DNA of 6,726 nt from JBDKJS01 sp039806065. Lineage in GTDB: Bacteria > Bacteroidota > Bacteroidia > AKYH767-A > 2013-40CM-41-45. Made by a program: the position numbers and the translations under genes. The notes beneath the pieces are model-generated. The model searched no databases. It was not told the DNA's origin and was given only the letters and a program-made list of their open reading frames with translations. This document shows positions 1 through 5,344 of the stretch, piece after piece. The stretch covers positions 1 through 6,726 of the forward strand of contig JBDKJS010000028.1 of the NCBI GenBank assembly GCA_039806065.1, in the 5' to 3' direction. Within the stretch, counting starts at the first letter, position 1. Every line of letters begins with the position of its first letter.

Positions 1-382
1 TGGTACCATTAGTAAGTGCATCTATTATATGCCATCCAATTGAAAGAAAAGAAAGGCAAAAAAATGCTATCATTAAATTTCTGACGGCACTTTTTTGCTG
101 AACAACTTCTAACGTTTGCGCTGCAAATAAAACATAGACTGTAACCATTGCAACTTGTATTACTTCTTCCAATATGTAATAAGAAATGATGTTGGTGGGT
201 ACAAAGGGGTCGTAGTTATTGCTAAGTAGTTTGAAACTTATGTAAATGGCTAATGTGAAAAGGTAAATACTATAATAAAGTAGAAATTTATCTCGCTGTT
301 GTATAAATAGCACTAAATGATAGATAGCGGCTATGGTTGCTGCACCTAGTACAAAAGTTTCTATAAAAAGTAATTGATTCAA
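1..382 (-). CDS. N-terminal part of a multi-spanning membrane protein, probably a 7TM-type sensor (partial, runs off left edge)
   Basis: The minus strand is open from position 382 to the window edge, giving 127 codons with no stop. An in-frame TGA lies at 391-389 and the first start-like codon after it is TTG at 382-380; the next in-frame ATG is about 79 codons in, so TTG is the best start. The translation is strongly hydrophobic, with about four predicted helices at residues 5-27, 33-53, 68-88 and 101-122. The short charged loop QQRDK followed by LLYYSIYLF after helix 1 resembles the 7TM region of 7TMR-DISM-type receptors, which in Bacteroidota often precede histidine kinase, LytTR or other output domains. 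That family assignment is from recall of the pattern. The output domain would lie outside the window, so signal and function are unknown. It could also be another polytopic membrane protein. Confidence 0.6.
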   Translation of the reverse strand, partial: MNQLLFIETFVLGAATIAAIYHLVLFIQQRDKFLLYYSIYLFTLAIYISFKLLSNNYDPFVPTNIISYYILEEVIQVAMVTVYVLFAAQTLEVVQQKSAVRNLMIAFFCLSFLSIGWHIIDALTNGT

Positions 383-596
383 TTTATTTCATTTGTAAAT
401 TATTTGAACGCTTATCCAATGGTATAGAATTGTACAATCATTGAATATGAATAGGGAAGATACTCAATTTGTATTAGCATGTCTAAATATATTTTACTGT
501 AGTTAAAAGCGAGGATACTTTATTTATGGCCATGGTGGACTAAAGAGATTGTTAGTGTCCAATTAATAAATTTTATTAATACTTGAGTAATGGTTT
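383..596. other. Non-coding gap between the membrane protein gene and the atp terminator
   Basis: No convincing gene is present on either strand; the longest start-to-stop runs are tiny (for example 16 codons on the minus strand from about 533). This stretch should carry the promoter of the leftward membrane protein gene, but no exact TAnnTTTG motif is found there. The closest is TACCATTG, read on the minus strand around 425-418, with one mismatch. Also present are a weak bulged hairpin (about 537-560) and an AT-rich palindrome listed separately. Confidence 0.5.
562..580. repeat. Perfect AT-only inverted repeat, 9-bp arms
   Basis: ATTAATAAA (562-570) and TTTATTAAT (572-580) are perfect inverted copies around a single T. 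The element lies just beyond the atp terminator, towards the leftward membrane protein gene. It could be a protein-binding site or chance in AT-rich DNA. It has no GC pairs, so it is a poor terminator. Confidence 0.35.
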
Positions 597-631
597 AAAA
601 AAAACCGCTATGAGATTACATAGCGGTTTTT
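597..631 (-). terminator. Intrinsic (Rho-independent) terminator of the atpD-atpC transcript
   Basis: CCGCTATG (605-612) and CATAGCGG (619-626) form a perfect 8-bp stem around a 6-nt loop, extended by five A:T pairs on each side. On the minus strand the hairpin is followed by eight consecutive T residues (positions 604-597). It sits 20 bp after the atpC stop codon, exactly where the atp transcript should end. Five T residues follow the stem on the plus strand too, so it may work in both directions. Confidence 0.9.
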
Positions 632-651
632 CAGTTGTAATGATGAAATTA

Positions 652-891
652 CTAAGCTTTTTCAGCGAGTATTACTACTTTGTTGTTCAATTGTTCAACT
701 ATGCCACCTTTCACTTCAAAAGTTTTTTCCCCCTCACGGTCTTTGATTTTAACCTTACCATTCAGTAAGGAAGAAATGATGGGTGCGTGGTTGTTAAGCA
801 TTTCAAAGCTTCCCATTTTACCGGGAACACTCACCGAAGACACTTCACCGCTATAAACTTTTTTATCAGGAGTTAATATTTCAAGTAACAT
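652..891 (-). CDS. atpC: F-type ATP synthase epsilon subunit (short form)
   Basis: Epsilon is part of the central stalk of F1F0-ATP synthase. It sits with gamma on the c-ring at the inner face of the membrane and couples rotation to catalysis. The 79 residues match the N-terminal beta-sandwich of the family: an opening MLLEILTPDKKVYSGE, the loop VPGKMGSFEMLNNHAPIIS around residues 22-40, and GGIVEQLNNKVVILAEKA at the end. The C-terminal two-helix domain that gives inhibitory control in E. coli epsilon (about 139 residues) is absent. The stop is clean and followed by a terminator, so this is the normal short form of Bacteroidota rather than a truncation. The gene starts 29 bp after the atpD stop with no Shine-Dalgarno sequence and is co-transcribed with atpD. 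Confidence 0.95.
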   Translation of the reverse strand: MLLEILTPDKKVYSGEVSSVSVPGKMGSFEMLNNHAPIISSLLNGKVKIKDREGEKTFEVKGGIVEQLNNKVVILAEKA

Positions 892-920
892 AATCGCTTG
901 CTTATTTTTTAGAGTTAAAA

Positions 921-2426
921 TTATTTAGATTCTGCTAATAGTTTTTTACCCTTGGCAATTGCATCGTCAATTGTACCCACTAGGTTAAATGCTGCCTCTG
1001 GATATTCGTCTACCGCGCCATCCATGATCATGTTAAATCCTTTTATCGTTTCTTCGATAGGGACAATCACACCCTTTAGTCCTGTGAATTGTTCGGCCAC
1101 ATTAAATGGTTGAGATAAGAAACGCTGTACCCTCCGAGCACGGTGCACAACTAATTTATCTTCGTCACTAAGTTCATCCATACCAAGAATGGCAATAATA
1201 TCTTGAAGTTCCTTATAACGTTGTAAGATTTCTTTTACACGCTGGGCCGTGTTGTAGTGTTCATTACCTAAAACAGCAGGACTCAGAATCCTAGAAGTTG
1301 AATCTAATGGATCAACAGCTGGGTATATACCTAATTCAGCGATTTTACGGCTTAATACCGTAGTAGCATCTAAGTGAGCAAAAGTAGTAGCAGGAGCAGG
1401 GTCAGTTAAATCATCGGCAGGTACATAAACAGCTTGTACGGATGTAATTGATCCACGTTTGGTTGAAGTAATACGTTCTTGCATCAATCCCATTTCGGTA
1501 GCCAAGGTAGGCTGGTAGCCTACTGCGCTTGGCATACGACCTAACAAGGCTGATACTTCAGAGCCAGCTTGAGTAAATCGGAAAATGTTATCGATAAAGA
1601 AGAGGATGTCGCGCCCACCTGACTGTTCATCACCATCGCGGAAGTATTCAGCCACTGTAAGCCCGCTTAATGCTACACGTGCACGAGCTCCAGGAGGTTC
1701 ATTCATTTGTCCAAATACGAGGGTAGCTTGTGATTCAGCAAGAGATTTTAAATCAACCTTTGATAAATCCCATCCGCCACTTTCCATGGAATGTTTGAAA
1801 GCATCACCATATTTTATTACACCGCTTTCGATCATTTCGCGCAGTAAATCATTCCCTTCACGAGTGCGTTCACCAACACCGGCAAAAACAGAAAGACCAC
1901 TATAAGATTTAGCAATATTGTTGATCAATTCCATGATCAATACGGTCTTTCCAACACCAGCACCACCAAACAAACCAATTTTACCTCCCTTGGCATAAGG
2001 TTCAAGTAAATCGATCACTTTAATTCCAGTAAACAAAACTTCAGCATCAGTACTCAAATCCTCAAATTTAGGAGCACTGTTATGGATGGCTTTACCATTG
2101 GTATTATCCACCTTATTGATACCATCAATAGCTTCACCCACTACATTGAACAATCGGCCTTTAATGGCTTCGCCAACCGGCATTTTTATAGAAGAACCAG
2201 TAGCTCTTACTTTCATACCTCGCTGCAATCCATCTGTACTGTCCATTGCAATGGCGCGAACGGTGTCTTCACCAATGTGTTGTTGACATTCTAAAACCAT
2301 TTTTGTGCCATTAGGACGTTCAATCTCCAAGGCGTCTAATATGTTGGGAAGCATGGTGTCTTCTGCTTCAAAGCTCACGTCCACTACCGGACCAATAATT
2401 TGGGTTATTTTACCAATGTTTGCCAT
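921..2426 (-). CDS. atpD: F-type ATP synthase beta subunit (catalytic)
   Basis: Beta carries the catalytic nucleotide sites of the F1 sector, making ATP from ADP and phosphate on the cytoplasmic face of the membrane. Landmarks in the 501 residues: N-terminal beta-barrel from about residue 4 to 80, Walker A GGAGVGKT at 154-161, catalytic-glutamate motif GERTREGND at 185-193, Walker B ILFFID at 274-279, family signature PAVDPLDSTS at 369-378, and the DELSDED motif at 417-423 that contacts gamma. The protein is about 40 residues longer than E. coli beta (460). Much of the excess lies around residues 205-232, between the GERTREGND and VFGQMNEPPG motifs, and is a lineage feature of Bacteroidota. 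ATG at 2426 opens the conserved MANIGKITQIIGPVVDV start. No alpha, gamma, delta or F0 genes adjoin, so the pair is detached from the rest of the atp genes. Confidence 0.98.
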   Translation of the reverse strand: MANIGKITQIIGPVVDVSFEAEDTMLPNILDALEIERPNGTKMVLECQQHIGEDTVRAIAMDSTDGLQRGMKVRATGSSIKMPVGEAIKGRLFNVVGEAIDGINKVDNTNGKAIHNSAPKFEDLSTDAEVLFTGIKVIDLLEPYAKGGKIGLFGGAGVGKTVLIMELINNIAKSYSGLSVFAGVGERTREGNDLLREMIESGVIKYGDAFKHSMESGGWDLSKVDLKSLAESQATLVFGQMNEPPGARARVALSGLTVAEYFRDGDEQSGGRDILFFIDNIFRFTQAGSEVSALLGRMPSAVGYQPTLATEMGLMQERITSTKRGSITSVQAVYVPADDLTDPAPATTFAHLDATTVLSRKIAELGIYPAVDPLDSTSRILSPAVLGNEHYNTAQRVKEILQRYKELQDIIAILGMDELSDEDKLVVHRARRVQRFLSQPFNVAEQFTGLKGVIVPIEETIKGFNMIMDGAVDEYPEAAFNLVGTIDDAIAKGKKLLAESK

Positions 2427-2497
2427 TATTTAATTGTTTTTTAACGTTTTTTTCAAAGAAACCTTTGATTTTTATTGAAATCGAGCGCGAAAGTAGG

Positions 2498-2505
2498 CAA
2501 ATTTA
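2498..2505 (-). promoter_or_regulatory. Bacteroidota-type -7 promoter element for atpD-atpC
   Basis: Read on the minus strand, 2505-2498 is TAAATTTG, an exact match to the TAnnTTTG consensus used by the primary sigma factor of Bacteroidota. It would start transcription near 2494 and give a leader of about 70 nt before the atpD ATG. No clear TTG element is visible at the expected -33 spacing. Confidence 0.65.
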
Positions 2506-2813
2506 TCTTGAAATGAAAATTTTATAGACCTACTTTATTCACATTAGCATGCGCATTTAATTCAATTTTTATTTGAACCATAGGCATGATCAGGGTGTTT
2601 TATGGGTAGTAATTGCGTAGCAAAATTTAGATTCATAGTTAATAAGGAAGCAGGTGAGGGGTTGATAACACTTAACATCAATTTTTTTTCAATGCATGTG
2701 GTGGTTGCTTGGCTTCAATTTTTCAATGGGCATTAACAGAGAATAATATATTTTTAAACAAATATTTAAGATTATTTTTAAAAAAAATCAACACAAAGGT
2801 TTGCGGTTAATTA

Positions 2814-2827
2814 AATAATTAATTATT
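2814..2827. promoter_or_regulatory. Possible operator palindrome upstream of the TetR gene
   Basis: AATAATTAATTATT is a perfect 14-bp palindrome about 35 bp upstream of the -7 motif of the TetR-SDR unit. Outer arms GTTAATT (2806-2812) and AATTAAC (2834-2840) are also inverted, though not concentric with it. TetR regulators usually bind palindromes near their own promoter, which makes this a candidate. The region is nearly all A and T, where such palindromes arise easily by chance. Confidence 0.2.
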
Positions 2828-2861
2828 CAAATAAATTAACAATAAAATAGAAAAATAAAAT

Positions 2862-2869
2862 TACCTTTG
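2862..2869 (+). promoter_or_regulatory. Bacteroidota-type -7 promoter element for the TetR-SDR operon
   Basis: TACCTTTG matches TAnnTTTG exactly and ends 23 bp before the ATG of the TetR gene, predicting a leader of roughly 15-20 nt. No clear TTG is visible at the -33 position. Confidence 0.65.
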
Positions 2870-2892
2870 TTACGTCATTTAATACAATAACT

Positions 2893-3501
2893 ATGGCGCG
2901 CCCATCAACACAAAATTTAAAAAGGCAGGAATTGCTGGAAAAGGCAGCAGTAATATTTAAAAGATACGGCTATGACAAAACCAATCTTGAGGATATTTCA
3001 AAAGCAATGAACTTAAATAAAGCCACGCTTTATTACTACGTTAAAAATAAGGAGCAACTATTTTTTGAGGTGTTGCTCTCAGAATGTACACAGATGCTAG
3101 AAGAGCTCAATAAGCAAACGTTGTTAAAAAAAACTCCTGAGGCTCAAATAAAGTATTATTTCTCCAAAAGAGTTGGATTGTATGCTTCCATGGTTCGCTT
3201 GGGTTGCCTTACTAAGGAGCAATTGCTTGTAATTCAACCTGCATTTATGAAAATTTATCACGATGTTTTTTCCAATGATCACCATTTTGTTGCTGCCATA
3301 GTGGTTCAATACTTCAACGGAAAACTTCCTGCAAATAAATTGAAAGAATGTGTGAACTTGCTTTTTGATGTTTCCTATGCCTATAAGAATGAAGCAGCAG
3401 CGTTTGGCGATTTAATCGAAAATAATGAGACCATTAGTATCATTCAAAATAAAATTTTAAAAACTCAACAACATATACTTCAATCATTTCAAGCAATATA
3501 A
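2893..3501 (+). CDS. TetR/AcrR-family transcriptional regulator
   Basis: This is a 202-residue one-component regulator: an N-terminal DNA-binding domain followed by a helical ligand-binding and dimerisation domain. Residues 10-60 fit the TetR helix-turn-helix pattern: RQELLEKAAVIFKRYGYDKT, then LEDISKAMNLNKATLYYYV with the recognition helix around 42-50, then KNKEQLFFEV. The length is typical of the family. The C-terminal half (about 65-202) is helical but, as usual, too divergent to show the ligand. The ATG at 2893 follows a promoter motif and opens the MARPSTQNLKRQELL start typical of the family; there is no Shine-Dalgarno sequence. The downstream SDR gene begins 4 bp after the stop, so the regulator probably controls its own operon. 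Most TetR proteins are repressors released by a small ligand, but direction and inducer are not shown here. Confidence 0.92.
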   Translation: MARPSTQNLKRQELLEKAAVIFKRYGYDKTNLEDISKAMNLNKATLYYYVKNKEQLFFEVLLSECTQMLEELNKQTLLKKTPEAQIKYYFSKRVGLYASMVRLGCLTKEQLLVIQPAFMKIYHDVFSNDHHFVAAIVVQYFNGKLPANKLKECVNLLFDVSYAYKNEAAAFGDLIENNETISIIQNKILKTQQHILQSFQAI

Positions 3502-3505
3502 AAAA

Positions 3506-4279
3506 ATGGCAACAGCATTGGTAACAGGTGCCTCTTCCGGCATTGGATTAGAGATGGCTAAAATTTTAGCCTCAAAAAATTATGATTTGGTCTTGGTGGC
3601 ACGCAGCGAGGAAAGGCTAACACAAATAGCCGGTGAAATCGCTGCTAAAAACAAAGTTAACGTGGTAGTGATACCTGCAGATTTAAGCTTTCCTATAGAG
3701 GCAGAGCGAGTATTCAAAGAATGCGAATCAAGATTGATTAACATAAGTCTTTTAATTAACAATGCAGGACTTGGCGATTTTGGGATGTTTGCTGAAAGTA
3801 AATGGGATCGAATTCAAGAGATGATTGATTTGAATATAAAGGCACTTACGCAATTGTGTAAATTGTTTTTACCTAACATGCAGAAACAAAATTTTGGTAG
3901 AATATTGAATGTGGCTAGCACTGCAGCTTTCCAGCCCGGGCCTACTATGGCCGTTTACTATGCCACAAAATCCTATGTGCTCCACTTTTCAGAGGCCATC
4001 AATAATGAATTAAAGGGAAGTGGTATCTCGGTTACTGCCCTCTGTCCAGGACCTACAGAAAGTGGATTTCAGGCAGCAGCAGATTTAGCAGAAAGCAAGC
4101 TTGTTAAAGGCAAAAAACTCCCAAGTGCTGCTGCTGTAGCCAGCTATGGATTTAATGCACTAATGTCAGGCAAGGCTGTTGCCATTCATGGTACAAAGAA
4201 TTGTTTAATGGCACAAAGTGTTCGGTTCCTGCCAAGAAATTTAGTCACCGCCATTACACGTAAGGTGCAAGAGGCTTAG
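3506..4279 (+). CDS. Classical short-chain dehydrogenase/reductase (SDR), NADP(H)-type
   Basis: This 257-residue cytoplasmic oxidoreductase has a Rossmann fold and the full classical SDR signature. The dinucleotide-binding motif TGASSGIG is at 7-14, NNAG at 85-88, catalytic Asn at 110 (DLNI), Ser at 138 (NVAST), Tyr151 and Lys155 (YYATK), and PGPT at 181-184. Arg33 just after the second beta strand suggests a preference for NADP(H) over NAD(H). No residue is missing, so it should be active. The overall pattern resembles the subgroup often annotated as YqjQ/DltE-like SDRs, whose substrates are mostly unknown. It lies 4 bp after the TetR gene and is probably the regulator's target. The substrate cannot be inferred. 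The gene ends 27 bp before the convergent msrB, with no obvious terminator between them. Confidence 0.93.
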   Translation: MATALVTGASSGIGLEMAKILASKNYDLVLVARSEERLTQIAGEIAAKNKVNVVVIPADLSFPIEAERVFKECESRLINISLLINNAGLGDFGMFAESKWDRIQEMIDLNIKALTQLCKLFLPNMQKQNFGRILNVASTAAFQPGPTMAVYYATKSYVLHFSEAINNELKGSGISVTALCPGPTESGFQAAADLAESKLVKGKKLPSAAAVASYGFNALMSGKAVAIHGTKNCLMAQSVRFLPRNLVTAITRKVQEA

Positions 4280-4306
4280 TTGAATTTCTTTATCCCATTT
4301 TCTGAT

Positions 4307-4774
4307 TTAGCGTGGCTTAATTACCTTAGGTAACTTAGTCAGTTCACTTTGAGGGAAAAATTTAAGACTTATGCTGTTTACACAGTGTCGGGTGTTTTTA
4401 TCGGTAAAACCTTCACCAATGAAAACATGACCTAGATGTCCATTGCAATTAGTACAAATTATTTCAGTTCTGCTTCCGTCACTATCAGGCACTCGTTTCA
4501 CTGCACCTTTTATTTCATCGTCAAAACTTGGCCAGCCACAATGGCTTTCAAATTTATCCTTACTTTCATAAAGAGGGGCATTGCACTGTCGGCAGATATA
4601 TACGCCAGTGGCCTTATTGTTTGTATAAGCTCCAGTAAAAGGCCTTTCAGTTCCTTTGTAGCGTATTACTTTTTCTTCCTCAGCGTTTAAGGGATTATAC
4701 ATGTTATTGGTATTGGTTTGGGGCGTTAATAAAATTAAAGCAAGTTGAATAATTAGTTGGATCATAGTATTCAT
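4307..4774 (-). CDS. msrB: Peptide-methionine (R)-S-oxide reductase MsrB, probably exported or membrane-anchored
   Basis: MsrB reduces the R epimer of methionine sulfoxide in oxidised proteins. With the ATG at 4774 it has 155 residues. The MsrB domain spans about 31-147. Zinc is held by CRQC (61-64) and CTNC (107-110). The catalytic Cys is 131 in RHCVNSISL, and the resolving Cys is 79 in CGWPSF; the C79-C131 spacing of 52 is close to that of E. coli MsrB (63 and 117). GHLGHVF is at 112-118. Residues 5-17 form a hydrophobic stretch before a polar TPQTNTNN linker, suggesting an uncleaved anchor or signal peptide and action outside the cytoplasm. A GTG at 4804 would add 10 residues including one Lys; another ATG lies at 4765. 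I prefer 4774 because it is an ATG just after a promoter-like motif. The gene is divergent from the sigma-like gene. Confidence 0.93.
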   Translation of the reverse strand: MNTMIQLIIQLALILLTPQTNTNNMYNPLNAEEEKVIRYKGTERPFTGAYTNNKATGVYICRQCNAPLYESKDKFESHCGWPSFDDEIKGAVKRVPDSDGSRTEIICTNCNGHLGHVFIGEGFTDKNTRHCVNSISLKFFPQSELTKLPKVIKPR

Positions 4775-4777
4775 AAA

Positions 4778-4785
4778 CGAAGTTA
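4778..4785 (-). promoter_or_regulatory. Possible -7 promoter element for msrB
   Basis: Read on the minus strand, 4785-4778 is TAACTTCG, one mismatch from TAnnTTTG. It ends 3 bp before the ATG at 4774, which would make the msrB message nearly leaderless, like the divergent gene opposite. If it is real, the GTG at 4804 cannot be the start for this transcript. Confidence 0.3.
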
Positions 4786-4827
4786 ATGAAAAAATGGTTT
4801 TCACATAAGAATATTAAATTTCGCGTT

Positions 4828-4835
4828 TATCTTTG
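4828..4835 (+). promoter_or_regulatory. Bacteroidota-type -7 promoter element for the sigma-like / membrane protein / dapF unit
   Basis: TATCTTTG matches TAnnTTTG exactly and ends only 8 bp before the ATG at 4844. Transcription would start within a few bases of the start codon, giving a leader of about 0-6 nt. No clear -33 TTG is seen. Confidence 0.6.
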
Positions 4836-4843
4836 TACACGCA

Positions 4844-5344
4844 ATGAGCCCCAAAAATTCAATTAAAGCCATAAAGGAATTAGAACCAAGCGGTCTTAGT
4901 CAGTTAGCTAGGAAGCAATTTCCGTATATTAGAAAGTGGCTACGCAATAAGGGTGTGAAAGACCAGCATACTTTAAGAATATTTGGTGATGCGTTTTCAA
5001 ATGCAGTAATAGAAATTAAAAAAGGGAAAATTAACGATCACACAGACTTTAACAGTTACTTATTAAATTTGGTAAGTGAGGCACTGGCTAATTTTAAGCA
5101 TGAATTAAAAACACCCACACTAGCTGAACAACAACAAATACAAATAGATAAGTGTATTCATTTACTGGATGATTATCAAATATCATTGCTTACCGAGCGA
5201 TTTGTATTAAATAAAAGCTACGAGGCCATAGCCGCTGCCAAAGAATTTTCAAATCCCGTAATTGCAGAACATGAAGTAACAAAAGCCTTCCATCACCTGT
5301 TTGCAATTGCTAAAGCCAGTCAAGGAATTGCCAATGAAAACTGA
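4844..5344 (+). CDS. Divergent ECF-type sigma-70-family-like protein
   Basis: This is a 166-residue soluble protein with no strong assignment. Its layout fits a reduced ECF sigma factor. Residues about 22-87 resemble region 2: ARKQFPYIRKWLRNKGV, then IFGDAFSNAVIEIKKGKI where typical members read like IFQDAFIxxYxKIxxG, then FNSYLLNLVSEALANFKHEL where they read FxxYLFxIxRNxxxNxxR. Residues about 100-157 resemble region 4: IDKCIHLLDDYQISLLTERF, then NKSYEAIAAAKEFSN and a final helix, fitting a helix-turn-helix. The acidic DVFQ-type core and the Arg-Asn pair of region 2 are changed (RIFGD, VSEA), so promoter recognition may be altered or lost. The stop overlaps the start of a membrane protein with an anti-sigma-like head, supporting the reading. 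It could instead be an unrelated helical protein. Confidence 0.6.
   Translation: MSPKNSIKAIKELEPSGLSQLARKQFPYIRKWLRNKGVKDQHTLRIFGDAFSNAVIEIKKGKINDHTDFNSYLLNLVSEALANFKHELKTPTLAEQQQIQIDKCIHLLDDYQISLLTERFVLNKSYEAIAAAKEFSNPVIAEHEVTKAFHHLFAIAKASQGIANEN

Larger units (their letters stand above)
2427..2892. other. 466-bp intergenic region between divergent atpD and the TetR gene
   Basis: No well-supported gene is present. The atpD end holds the atp promoter motif and a leader of about 70 nt. In that leader, TCAAAG (2453-2458) and CTTTGA (2463-2468) can form a 6-bp hairpin, beside a weak GATTT/AAATC stem (2467-2482). The TetR end is extremely AT-rich and holds a promoter motif and a short palindrome. 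The middle contains a 44-codon open frame on the plus strand (2602-2736), which I do not call as a gene, and an imperfect direct repeat, TCAATT...TCAATG, at 2678-2694 and 2715-2728. Confidence 0.6.

Noticed and set aside
537..560. Bulged hairpin GGACTAA / TTAGTGTCC upstream of the membrane protein gene
   Set aside because: The stem is short with a 2-nt bulge and no T-run; it does not match any structured RNA I recognise.
583..768. 61-codon plus-strand open frame starting with TTG
   Set aside because: It runs through the atp terminator hairpin and antisense to atpC, with no family resemblance; it is a shadow of atpC.
1585..1905. 106-codon plus-strand open frame inside atpD
   Set aside because: It lies entirely antisense to the most conserved part of atpD and has a composition typical of a reverse-frame shadow.
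2678..2728. Imperfect direct repeat (TCAATT...TCAATG, two copies 37 bp apart)
   Set aside because: It is short, dominated by a T-run of different length in each copy, and there are only two copies; this is not evidence for a repeat family or CRISPR.
4321..4333. 13-bp palindrome TTACCTTAGGTAA near the 3' end of msrB
   Set aside because: It is within codons for the C-terminal KLPKV region and has no T-run on either side, so it is not a convincing terminator for the convergent genes.
4436..4690. 84-codon plus-strand open frame inside msrB
   Set aside because: It is antisense to the conserved MsrB core, including the zinc ligands, and has no independent support.
5301..5333. Upstream TTG start adding 11 residues to the anti-sigma-like protein
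   Set aside because: The ATG at 5334 overlaps the preceding stop in the usual coupled arrangement and begins directly at the anti-sigma-like head.
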